Position numbers and translations under genes: made by a program
Shown: in pieces, positions 9,799-17,090 of the stretch
Numbering within the stretch: the first letter of the stretch is position 1
Layout of the letters: the number at the start of each line of letters is the position of its first letter
Source of the DNA: Ruminococcus sp.
GTDB lineage: Bacteria > Bacillota > Clostridia > Oscillospirales > Ruminococcaceae
Reading direction: 5' to 3'
DNA: 32,418 nt
Assembly (NCBI GenBank): GCA_024697705.1
Contig: JAILFF010000151.1
Coordinates: 1-32,418, forward strand
The notes under the pieces: model-generated
Database searches by the model: none
What the model saw: the letters and a program-made list of their open reading frames with translations, nothing else
Told to the model about the DNA's origin: nothing

Positions 9799-12066
9799 TT
9801 AATTAAGTTTGACCTTCCACCCGCTGATGTACTTTTGAAGCAGCGTCAGATCGGCGACCTCAAAGGCTCCGTTGCCGTCGGTATCTGCCGTTTCGCTGTA
9901 AACCGCCTCCAGCTTCCAGCCCGCTATGAGCCGCTGCATTATCACCAGATCGTCAACGTTTACCGTTCCGCTGCCGTCAAGATCGCCCCTTGCGCAAAGC
10001 AGGACATCTGTCAGACCCGAAACTCCGTATTTTATCCTGAAAGAGCATCTTCTCTTCGCGCAGCCCGACAGGCCGAGCTCTATAAAATATTTGCCGTCAA
10101 TGAGCTTTTCGGAACCGTATACCGCACCGTTAGCGTCTGTCTGCGCATCAAACAGCTTCGTGCCGTCGCTGCTGTACACCGTTGCCTTGACAGCTTTAAG
10201 GTCTGCCGCAGCGGGCAGAGCGGCTTTTACATTCGCAAGCAGAAATCCGCCCAAAGGAGCGGTAAAGCTGTCGGCAGTCATTATACCGCAGACCGAGCAG
10301 GTATGCTCCGTATAACCTCCCGACTGCTTCGTCGGAGGAACGACCCTGTCAGTAAAGCTGTGACCTTTTGCGGGCACGCTGCTGTCAATATACTTATCTC
10401 CGCATCTTACACAGGTATGCTCGGTATATCCCGCTTCCGTGCAGGTCGGAGAAACAGTTTTTGAAGAATAAGTGTGACCCTTCGCCTTTTCCGTGTTCTC
10501 CATTACCGAATAGCCGCAGACCATGCACTTTTTCAGTGTACCGCCGTCTTCGGTGCAGGTGGCTGAGACCTTCTCCGAGGCAAATTTGTGTCCCGTCGCC
10601 TTGACGGTCTTGGTCTTCTTAGAATCCCCGCAGACAGAGCAGACCTGAAGCGTATAGCCGTCCTCCGTGCAGGTGGGCGCTATCGTTTTTGTGGTATACT
10701 GATGCCCCGTGGCATCGGAGAGCTTCTCGGTATACTTGAAGCCGCAGACAGAGCATACTCCAAAAAACATTCCCGAAGTCGTACAGTCTGCGGATATTAT
10801 TTTGCCTTTGAAAGAATGTCCCGTCGCGCAGACAGCCCTTGTCTGAACGTAATTGCAGGAGCAGATCCTTTGTTCGGTGCCGTCTTCGGTACAGTTGGGC
10901 TTTTTCGTCATCTTCCATTCGCCGAAGGAATGAGTATGGTTACGCGCTATCTGCTTTGACTGCTCATAATTATGCCATGCGATATTGTATGGCAGACCGT
11001 ACAGGAACTGTCTGTCGCTGCTCCAGCCCGAGTTAAGCGGCTTATGATCCGAAAGAAACGTATCTGTTCCTTTAGCAAAATACTTTCTTTTGTCGCTGCC
11101 TTCGTCCCATGTGGCGTCGAAGCAGTAGTAATAGCCGTCGTCCAGCTTAATGAGATTCCAGACATGGTTTCCCGTTCTGCCGCTTTCGTCGGTCCCCTTT
11201 CCGACAACATAAATGCTGTCAAGTCCGCAGTAACCGTTTACGATCTGATACAGCTTGGCATAGCTTTCGCAGACGCCCTTTCCGTATATCAAAGCGCCGA
11301 TGATATTATGCGGCGAATGGTAATAATTGTCGTAAAGGGCATTACCCGAAACGCTGCTGTAAGTGATGGTGTCAAGTATCTTGTCATGCAGTCTCATTGC
11401 ATTATTAAATGCCGAATCGGAAGCTTTGTAAAGCCCCGCTGCCTGCTTGACATATTTTTCTATCTCCGACTGATATTTGGCGCGGGCAGAGGCGCTCATA
11501 TATTCCTTATACGTACATAATACCACATAGTCCTTGTATTTGCCGTTGCTGTCTTTATAAGCGCCCGTACCGTATTTTTTTGAAATATAATAAAAGATCG
11601 GGTTGTCGTAAAGGAAAGAATTAAAGGTCTCCTTCGCCTCCTCACGGGTAAGCCCGATATCGGAGAACGGGATATATGCCAGCTCGTAGTTATAATTATC
11701 GTCTTCGCTTTTTACAAGATTCAAATTGTCGGTGCGGTTCCATATTTTCACCATCTCATCGAGCATACGGTCGTAAAGCTGCTGACGCTTTGCGCCGTTG
11801 CTGCGCTGCGCCAACTCGTTATAGCCCCATCGTGAGCCCGCGCATTTTACAAAAAAGTCCTTTGAGAGCGACTGATTCGCCGCGTTTAAGACCTCGGAAC
11901 AGCTTACCGCGCCGAACTCTTCTTCGCCGATCTGTACCTCGCCAATATATATCTCGGGCTCGGCTTCTTCACGATCGGTCTCGTAAGCAATCGCCGTCAG
12001 GGAAACGGTACAGCCTATCAGCAAAGCGGCAAAGAACCCTCCAAGCTTTTTGAACGCTTTTATCAT
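9799..12066 (-). CDS. Secreted transglutaminase-like protein with Cys-rich repeats and C-terminal dockerin
   Basis: 755 residues. A signal peptide ends near residue 28. A transglutaminase-like domain has an intact triad: Cys266 (KGVCESYA), His301 (GNHVWN) and Asp317 (CFDATWD). Six repeats of about 38 residues (378-600) follow, most beginning GH and carrying CTEDGYT and a CxxCG pair. The last repeat has lost its first Cys. A type I dockerin (692-755) has two calcium-binding segments, DLDGSGTVNVDD and DTDGNGAFEVAD, each followed by a helix. The dockerin implies attachment to a cellulosome-type scaffoldin at the cell surface, yet the protein carries no glycosidase domain. It may be a protease, a cross-linker or a structural subunit. 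Ribosome site AAAGGTGA. Confidence 0.9.
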   Translation of the reverse strand: MIKAFKKLGGFFAALLIGCTVSLTAIAYETDREEAEPEIYIGEVQIGEEEFGAVSCSEVLNAANQSLSKDFFVKCAGSRWGYNELAQRSNGAKRQQLYDRMLDEMVKIWNRTDNLNLVKSEDDNYNYELAYIPFSDIGLTREEAKETFNSFLYDNPIFYYISKKYGTGAYKDSNGKYKDYVVLCTYKEYMSASARAKYQSEIEKYVKQAAGLYKASDSAFNNAMRLHDKILDTITYSSVSGNALYDNYYHSPHNIIGALIYGKGVCESYAKLYQIVNGYCGLDSIYVVGKGTDESGRTGNHVWNLIKLDDGYYYCFDATWDEGSDKRKYFAKGTDTFLSDHKPLNSGWSSDRQFLYGLPYNIAWHNYEQSKQIARNHTHSFGEWKMTKKPNCTEDGTEQRICSCNYVQTRAVCATGHSFKGKIISADCTTSGMFFGVCSVCGFKYTEKLSDATGHQYTTKTIAPTCTEDGYTLQVCSVCGDSKKTKTVKATGHKFASEKVSATCTEDGGTLKKCMVCGYSVMENTEKAKGHTYSSKTVSPTCTEAGYTEHTCVRCGDKYIDSSVPAKGHSFTDRVVPPTKQSGGYTEHTCSVCGIMTADSFTAPLGGFLLANVKAALPAAADLKAVKATVYSSDGTKLFDAQTDANGAVYGSEKLIDGKYFIELGLSGCAKRRCSFRIKYGVSGLTDVLLCARGDLDGSGTVNVDDLVIMQRLIAGWKLEAVYSETADTDGNGAFEVADLTLLQKYISGWKVKLN

Positions 12067-12105
12067 TAAGCAAAATCACCTTTCTTAAAAGATCTACACA
12101 ATAAT

Positions 12106-12134
12106 ATTATACCTTTATTAAAGGAAAAAGTCAA
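12106..12134 (-). promoter_or_regulatory. Sigma-A promoter of the dockerin gene
   Basis: Minus strand TTGACT, 17 bases, TATAAT, starting about 65 bases upstream of the dockerin start codon and just after the tRNA terminator. Confidence 0.85.
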
Positions 12135-12164
12135 TAGCATTTTCGGCTCCGTCTCAAAAATACA

Positions 12165-12218
12165 GCGTCCGATAAAACAAAAAAGCTTTGAAACCATACG
12201 GAACAGTTTCAAAGCTTT
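12165..12218 (-). terminator. Terminator of tRNA-Thr unit 1
   Basis: The minus-strand stem AAAGCTTTGAAAC/GTTTCAAAGCTTT with an 11-base loop is followed by a T-rich tract. The same hairpin follows the second tRNA gene. Confidence 0.85.
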
Positions 12219-12223
12219 CGGGA

Positions 12224-12296
12224 AGCTGATACCCGGATTCGAACCGGGGACCTCATCCTTACCAAGGATGTGCTCTACCGACTGAGCCATATCAGC
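12224..12296 (-). tRNA. tRNA-Thr (anticodon GGU), copy 1
   Basis: 73-base tRNA read on the minus strand. The acceptor arms GCTGATA and TATCAGC pair. The anticodon stem CATCC/GGATG encloses TTGGTAA, giving anticodon GGT for threonine. The T arm has GGTTCGAATCC. CCA is not encoded. It has its own promoter at 12366-12394 and its own terminator. Confidence 0.95.
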
Positions 12297-12365
12297 ACCT
12301 CAACATAATTGTTAAGCGCCGGTCTTTGTTTTCATCTTTTCGATGTCTTTCAACCGACGAATACT

Positions 12366-12394
12366 ATTATACACTATAATCATGCTTTTGTCAA
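12366..12394 (-). promoter_or_regulatory. Consensus promoter of tRNA-Thr copy 1
   Basis: Minus strand TTGACA, 17 bases, TATAAT: perfect consensus, about 70 bases upstream of the mature tRNA. Confidence 0.9.
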
Positions 12395-12439
12395 TAAGAA
12401 ATCTGAAATTTTTTATTAAATAAAAAAGACAGCGTCAAC

Positions 12440-12485
12440 GGAAACAAAAAAGCTTTGAAACCGTCTGCAACAGTTTCAAAGCTTT
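12440..12485 (-). terminator. Terminator of tRNA-Thr unit 2
   Basis: Same 13-base inverted repeat, AAAGCTTTGAAAC/GTTTCAAAGCTTT, as in unit 1, followed on the minus strand by TTTTTGTTTC. Confidence 0.85.
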
Positions 12486-12491
12486 CCGAGA

Positions 12492-12564
12492 AGCTGATAC
12501 CCGGATTCGAACCGGGGACCTCATCCTTACCAAGGATGTGCTCTACCGACTGAGCCATATCAGC
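12492..12564 (-). tRNA. tRNA-Thr (anticodon GGU), copy 2
   Basis: Appears identical to copy 1 through the mature 73 bases and is offset by 268 bases. Anticodon GGT, CCA not encoded. Promoter, leader and terminator are also duplicated, with differences in the leader and loop. Confidence 0.95.
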
Positions 12565-12632
12565 ACCCTAACAATAATTGTTAAGCGTCAGCTTTGTTTC
12601 ATCTTTTCGATCACTCTCAACTGACAGATTCT

Positions 12633-12661
12633 ATTATACACTAAAAAGCAGTTCCTGTCAA
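12633..12661 (-). promoter_or_regulatory. Consensus promoter of tRNA-Thr copy 2
   Basis: Minus strand TTGACA, 17 bases, TATAAT: perfect consensus, a duplicate of the copy 1 promoter. Confidence 0.9.
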
Positions 12662-12807
12662 TAGAAAATCGGAATTTTATTATTAAATAATCGTAAACAA
12701 TCAGCAGAGGTTATTTTAACAAGACAACACCGGCGATTTTCCGCGAATAAGCGCACTATTTAAAGACAGATTTAAAGACAGACCAAAGCCGTTCCGATAG
12801 CCGTAAC

Positions 12808-12849
12808 ATAAAAAAGCGGGCGGCGCTTCCGTTACGAAACACCGTCCGC
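12808..12849 (-). terminator. Terminator of the sugar ABC transporter operon
   Basis: A long GC-rich minus-strand hairpin (GCGGACGGTGTTTC pairing with GGAAGCGCCGCCCGC, with mismatches) ends in a T-run. It lies just downstream of the second permease stop codon. The stretch 12662-12807, between this terminator and the tRNA promoter, shows nothing further. Confidence 0.85.
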
Positions 12850-12880
12850 AGTTATCAATTACAGCATATTGGTACCGATA

Positions 12881-13795
12881 TCAGCCCTTTACAGCGCCCG
12901 AGGTAAGACCGTCTACGATCTGGTTGGAGAACGCGCAGTATACTATAATAGTAGGAATGATCGCGATTATGATAGCCGCAAACATCTGCGAATAGTTCGT
13001 GTTGTAGGGACCTACGAACTTCGACAGCGAAACAGGCAGAGTTTTCTTGGCGTCATCGGAGATGAATACCATTGCAAGCAGCAGCTCGTTCCAGTTGCCG
13101 ATGAAGGTCATAAGACCCGTTACGAACAGACCCGTTCTGCCGAGCGGCAGACAGATGATATAGAATATCTGGAAGATATTCGCACCCTCCATGCAGGCGC
13201 ACTCGATAAGCTCGTTAGGCATACTCTCAAAGAAGCCCGTCATTATAAATATGGTTATCGGAAGCGCGAAGGTAAGATAAGGAAGGATAAGTCCCGCGAT
13301 GGAGTTTGAAAGACCTATCTTTGCAAATCTCGTGAAAAGAGGGATAAGCACGCAGTGTACGGGGATCATCATGCCCGTCAGGAAATATGTCAGGGCAAGC
13401 TTTGCGCCCTTCCAGCGCATACGCGCGATTCCGAACGCCGCCATCGAACCGATCACCATGCTGAGTATCAGCGTGATAACGCACACAAGGAACGAATTGA
13501 GCGTCGCTATTCCGAGACGGCCCGCCGTCCACGCAAACGAATAGTTCTCGAATGTGATGTTCTCGGGAAGCGCAAAAGGCGAGGTGAAGATCTCCTTGTT
13601 GGTCTTGAACGATACATTGAATACCCACAGAAGCGGGGCGATATACGTTACGGAAATAACCACCAGAAACGCATAGATCAGTTTCTGTATCGGTGTAAGG
13701 GGTTTCTTCGGAACAGCCTCAAATGATTCCGTCTTCTTTTTCTTCTTCGAGGAGGCGGTTATCGGCTCGGCTGCCGATGTTTGTGAAGTTGTCAT
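12881..13795 (-). CDS. Carbohydrate ABC transporter permease, MalG type
   Basis: 304-residue inner-membrane permease of a CUT1-type sugar importer, with six predicted membrane helices. The cytoplasmic EAA-type loop that docks the ATPase reads ELIECACMEGANIFQIF, followed by ICLPL. A charged, lysine-rich N-terminal tail precedes the first helix. TAAGGAGGT lies upstream of the ATG. The gene starts 16 bases after the MalF-type permease and ends the operon before a strong terminator. No ATPase gene is present, so a shared ATPase of the MsmK type elsewhere in the genome probably energises it. Neighbouring GH8 and GH51 genes suggest xylo- or arabino-oligosaccharide substrates. Confidence 0.93.
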   Translation of the reverse strand: MTTSQTSAAEPITASSKKKKKTESFEAVPKKPLTPIQKLIYAFLVVISVTYIAPLLWVFNVSFKTNKEIFTSPFALPENITFENYSFAWTAGRLGIATLNSFLVCVITLILSMVIGSMAAFGIARMRWKGAKLALTYFLTGMMIPVHCVLIPLFTRFAKIGLSNSIAGLILPYLTFALPITIFIMTGFFESMPNELIECACMEGANIFQIFYIICLPLGRTGLFVTGLMTFIGNWNELLLAMVFISDDAKKTLPVSLSKFVGPYNTNYSQMFAAIIIAIIPTIIVYCAFSNQIVDGLTSGAVKG

Positions 13796-13811
13796 TTTTA
13801 AGCGTACCTCC

Positions 13812-14699
13812 TTACATCTCGTACTGCTCGGTCTTTACGAGCTTGTTGATAAACAGTGTTACAAGCAGGCAGAGTATAAGCAGTACCACGCCTATCGCAC
13901 TTGCATAGCCGTATTTGAAATACTTGAAGCCCTGCTGATAGAGGTGAGTTGCGAGAACCTCTGTCTTGTGGTTGGGACCGCCCTCCGTCATGTTGAAGAT
14001 AAGATCGAAGAATTTCAGCGAACCTATCGCGTTAAGCGACATAGCGGTAGCTACCATCGGTCTTATCAGCGGAAGAGTAATGTGTCTGAACGTCATAGCC
14101 TTAGTGCAGCCATCGATATAGCTTGCCTCAAAAAGCGACTTGCTTATACCCGAGATCTGAGCCATGTAGAGCATCATCGACTGTCCGACATACTGCCACA
14201 GGGAAACAAAAGCGATGACCCACATCGGCAGGATTATGGTTCCCTTGGTATCCATCAGCCAAAGGGGAGGATTCTCAACGCCCCATTTTTCAAGGAGCTG
14301 GCTGATACCGAGCTTCGGGCTGAATATGAACATCCACAGCAGACCGAGAGCCGCAGAAGAAAGAACGCAGGGAAGATAGATTATGTTCTTGAATGCGTTT
14401 CGTCCTTTTTGGATATTTGTCAGCAGTGCAGCATAGAAAAGACCGATAATAAGCTGCGACACGCACGAGAAAATAAGGAAGAAGAACGAGTTCTTTAAAG
14501 CAATACCAAACGTTTTATCGGATAAAAGGTTCTTGTAATTATCAAGCCCGATGAAAACGGGGGCAGTTATGCCTTTGTAATCGCAGAACGAATAGTACAC
14601 CGACTGAACGATCGGTATAAAAAGCACCAGTGTGAACAAAATAAAGGCAGGAAGCATGAAAAAAGCGATGGCTTTTTTGTTCCTAAGCAATTTGTCCAA
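13812..14699 (-). CDS. Sugar ABC transporter permease, MalF type
   Basis: 295-residue permease with six helices and the EAA loop SLFEASYIDGCTKAMTF followed by ITLPL. It pairs with the MalG-type subunit. The open frame extends to an ATG at 14801, but a TATAAT box at 14804-14809 sits directly against that ATG, and no ribosome site serves it. The TTG at 14699 has GAAAGGAG about ten bases upstream and gives the usual short cytoplasmic N-terminus (DKLLRNKKA) before helix 1. I therefore take 14699. An attenuator-like hairpin (14831) and a second promoter separate it from the binding-protein gene. Confidence 0.88.
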   Translation of the reverse strand: MDKLLRNKKAIAFFMLPAFILFTLVLFIPIVQSVYYSFCDYKGITAPVFIGLDNYKNLLSDKTFGIALKNSFFFLIFSCVSQLIIGLFYAALLTNIQKGRNAFKNIIYLPCVLSSAALGLLWMFIFSPKLGISQLLEKWGVENPPLWLMDTKGTIILPMWVIAFVSLWQYVGQSMMLYMAQISGISKSLFEASYIDGCTKAMTFRHITLPLIRPMVATAMSLNAIGSLKFFDLIFNMTEGGPNHKTEVLATHLYQQGFKYFKYGYASAIGVVLLILCLLVTLFINKLVKTEQYEM

Positions 14700-14803
14700 C
14701 CTGAACCAACTCCTTTCAAAGAATAGGAAAAAATAATACGCAATCAGTAAATGCGGGAAGCAAAAAGAACGATATTCCGCACTATTGCAAACCCGTTCCA
14801 TGC

Positions 14804-14809
14804 ATTATA
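14804..14809 (-). promoter_or_regulatory. Internal -10 box upstream of the permease genes
   Basis: Minus-strand GGGTATAATG is a consensus -10 placed after the hairpin at 14831. The -35 is weak (TTTTGT with a 16-base spacer). It would allow the permeases to be transcribed separately from the binding protein. Confidence 0.5.
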
Positions 14810-14830
14810 CCCGCATGAGGGAAAAACAAA

Positions 14831-14851
14831 AGGGGCGTAGGGGACGCCCCT
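14831..14851 (-). terminator. Hairpin between binding-protein and permease genes
   Basis: Minus-strand stem AGGGGCG/CGCCCCT with a seven-base loop, followed by TTTGTTTTTC. It is a partial terminator or 3' stabiliser, common after binding-protein genes, where it keeps the binding protein in excess over the permeases. Confidence 0.75.
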
Positions 14852-14893
14852 ATTTGTTCTTTTATTAGAGAGGGTTAGAAAGCTTAGTTAATA

Positions 14894-16228
14894 TTATTTT
14901 CTGCAATTAGCCTTGTAATACTCTTCCATGTCCTTGGCAGCGTCCGCGGGAGTCATATCCTTGAGGAATACGGCAACCATGGTGTCGTCGAAGTGAGCGC
15001 CTGCCTCAGTGGTAGGCAGAGACTCGTTGTAGAAGCCGAAGGTACCCTTTGCATTGCTGAAGATATTCATAACGTCTCCGAGCTGCTTGGGAGCTGCAGA
15101 AGCGTCATACTGAACCTTCGTTACAGGGATCTTACCGCCTTTTTCGGCAGTATACTTCTGAGCGGTGTCGTCGGTGAAATACTTGATAAAAGCAGCGGAG
15201 CCTTCGGGGCACTTGGTGGTAGAGCTCATGCAGAGCGAATCGGACTTGGCGATGATCCTATCAACGCCGGGGAACTGGAATACGCCGCACTTTTCCTCGA
15301 AGTCGGGGCTCTGACCGTTGATCTGACCGATAGCCCACGAACCCTGGATAAGCATAGCAGCTTCGCCGTTGTAGAAGTTAGCAGTCGCTACATCGTTGGT
15401 GTCGCCGGCAGCGGTTCTCTGGAAATACTCGGAGAATTTCAGCAGCTTGTTGCAGGCACTTTCGAGCTTGCCGTCTTCCCAGGAAGCGGAACCGTCGGCG
15501 AGCTTGGCGAGATCAACGCCCTCTGCCTCGCAGAGATAGCCAGCTACCATTGACAGGCACCATGCGGTACCGGCAGAAATGGTAACTGGAGTATATCCGG
15601 CAGCCTGGAGCTTATCGCAGGCAGCGATCATCTCATCCCAGTTGGTAGGAACGGAAGCGCCGGCAGCCTCGAACATTTCCTTATTGTAGAAGCAGCAGGC
15701 AGCGGCGGTGTTCAGCGGAACGGCGTAGATCTTGCCGTCGTAGGTCTGCTGTGTGAATACCGCGTCGCTGGTGAAGGTATCCTTCCAGCCGTCCTTGTTG
15801 AGGTATTCATCAAGGGGAGCGGCATAGCCGGGAGCAACGTAGTCGGTCAGCTGAGGACCGGGGCTTACGATGAATACGTCGGGAGTCTCACCCGCTGCAA
15901 CGAGAGCGTTGAGCTTGTTGTAGTATTCTTCAAGGTTCGTGGTGATGGGAGTAACATGGTACTTGCCCTCATAGTCCTTGTTGAATCTCTCGATAGTGTC
16001 CTTGTAGCCGAGGGAGATAAGGTCTTCGGTCGCGTTGAGGTCGTCCCAGAACATCCAGGAGATCTCCTGAACCCCTTCGGAGCCGCCGCCGCTCGCCTCG
16101 GAACCGCCGCTTGAACCGCCCGTGCTTCCGCCGCCGGATTCACCGCCGGAAGTGCCGCCGCAGCCTACAAGTGAAGTTGCGAGCATAGCCGCTGACAGGA
16201 TCGTTGCTAAGAGTCTTCTTTTTTTCAT
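14894..16228 (-). CDS. Sugar ABC transporter substrate-binding lipoprotein
   Basis: 444-residue extracellular solute-binding protein of family 1. A lipoprotein signal ends at the lipobox SLVGC with Cys23, then a Gly/Ser/Glu linker runs to about residue 58, then the two-lobe binding domain (EISWMFWDD onward). It captures oligosaccharides at the membrane surface for the two permeases downstream. The open frame starts 11 codons earlier, but the ATG at 16228 has GGAGGTAGTAAT upstream and begins the signal peptide, so it is chosen. Linkage to Rex-like GH8 and GH51 enzymes suggests arabinoxylan oligosaccharides, which is inference. The promoter lies at 16355-16383. Confidence 0.94.
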   Translation of the reverse strand: MKKRRLLATILSAAMLATSLVGCGGTSGGESGGGSTGGSSGGSEASGGGSEGVQEISWMFWDDLNATEDLISLGYKDTIERFNKDYEGKYHVTPITTNLEEYYNKLNALVAAGETPDVFIVSPGPQLTDYVAPGYAAPLDEYLNKDGWKDTFTSDAVFTQQTYDGKIYAVPLNTAAACCFYNKEMFEAAGASVPTNWDEMIAACDKLQAAGYTPVTISAGTAWCLSMVAGYLCEAEGVDLAKLADGSASWEDGKLESACNKLLKFSEYFQRTAAGDTNDVATANFYNGEAAMLIQGSWAIGQINGQSPDFEEKCGVFQFPGVDRIIAKSDSLCMSSTTKCPEGSAAFIKYFTDDTAQKYTAEKGGKIPVTKVQYDASAAPKQLGDVMNIFSNAKGTFGFYNESLPTTEAGAHFDDTMVAVFLKDMTPADAAKDMEEYYKANCRK

Positions 16229-16354
16229 ATTACTACCTCCTGTAAAAGTACCGCTCGGCATATGCTTCCTTAAACCGTATATCCATATACCTCACGGCAA
16301 GCTTTTTATTGTTTTGCATTATTTGAAACAGCGCCCTTTTCGCTGTCTGTGTAA

Positions 16355-16383
16355 ATCTTACCATATCAACATCGAGTTGTCAA
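16355..16383 (-). promoter_or_regulatory. Promoter of the sugar ABC operon
   Basis: Minus strand TTGACA, 17 bases, TAAGAT, about 130 bases upstream of the binding-protein start. The remaining divergent gap (16384-16618) shows no gene and no clear operator. Confidence 0.7.
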
Positions 16384-16618
16384 GAATTATAAGCAAAAAG
16401 CACAAAAATTGATAAAGACAATTCCATTTCGCACGATTTCATAGCAAAAAATGATTAGGTGAAACGAGCAGCGGCTTCCGTATAACAGCAGATCGCTTAC
16501 AAAGCCCCCCTATCGGGCTTGTCGTTATTTGTATATTATGCGCAGACCCCTTCGGTCGTTCGATCATGTCGCGGGATACGAACGCTGCGGCGCTTTTGCG
16601 AATAATCGTTCCGTCCGA

Positions 16619-16647
16619 TTGACAACCGCGGGCTATTGTGATATAAT
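16619..16647 (+). promoter_or_regulatory. Consensus promoter of the B12-riboswitch operon
   Basis: TTGACA at 16619-16624 and TATAAT at 16642-16647 with a 17-base spacer. Transcription would start around 16654, giving a leader of about 440 bases. Confidence 0.9.
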
Positions 16648-16669
16648 ATCTATTATCAGGTATAGATTC

Positions 16670-16868
16670 GCCGCGGTTTGAAAGGCGCAATTGTCAGCCG
16701 AGTAGATCAAATGGGAAGTCGGTACAAATCCGACGCAACCGCCATTACCGTGATTGACCTCAATACCCTGCCATGTCCCGCAGCGGACGGTCATTGTTCC
16801 GACACGGAACGAGAAGGCGGCAGGATAAGCATCTCATGCGGGTCATAAGCCGGGAGAACTGCCGCGGC
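16670..16868 (+). promoter_or_regulatory. Cobalamin riboswitch aptamer
   Basis: The closing stem P1 is perfect: GCCGCGG at 16670-16676 pairs with CCGCGGC at 16862-16868. GGGAA at 16713 is followed by GGTACAAATCC and the B12-box region GCAACCGCCATTACCGTGA (16735-16753). The 3' conserved piece AGCCGGGAGAACTGCC (16848-16863) matches the AGYCAGGAGACCTGCC consensus. Order, spacing and position between a consensus promoter and the operon fit the cobalamin family. Bound corrinoid should shut off the genes below. Confidence 0.93.
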
Positions 16869-17035
16869 GTGACGGACTGTCTCCGTCGGAACCGTTTTAA
16901 GCCTTGGGCAAGAGGAAGGCATACGGTCGGTTTGTGGCTGCGGTATATCATTGCTGTTACGGCGCGTTCCGCAAAAGATCAAGGCGGTACGGGCTTTTTG
17001 AGGTATGCCGCAAAGCTCTCTCCGAGCAGCTCTCC

Positions 17036-17058
17036 CCCGCCCCCGAGCGGGATTTTTT
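17036..17058 (+). terminator. Riboswitch-controlled intrinsic terminator
   Basis: CCCGC, a six-base loop, GCGGG, then ATTTTTT, 33 bases before the start codon. The stem is short but fully GC. It is the probable off-state of the riboswitch. The 168-base stretch between aptamer and terminator has further pairings, including GACGGA with TCCGTC right after the aptamer and GGCATAC with a distant GTATGCC, that could form the competing structure. Confidence 0.65.
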
Positions 17059-17090
17059 ATGCCTGAAAAATACTTAAGGAGGGTCTTTTT

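Noticed and set aside
14699..14801. Longer MalF-type permease starting at ATG 14801
   Set aside because: That ATG is two bases from a TATAAT box and has no ribosome site; the extra 34 residues are not permease-like.
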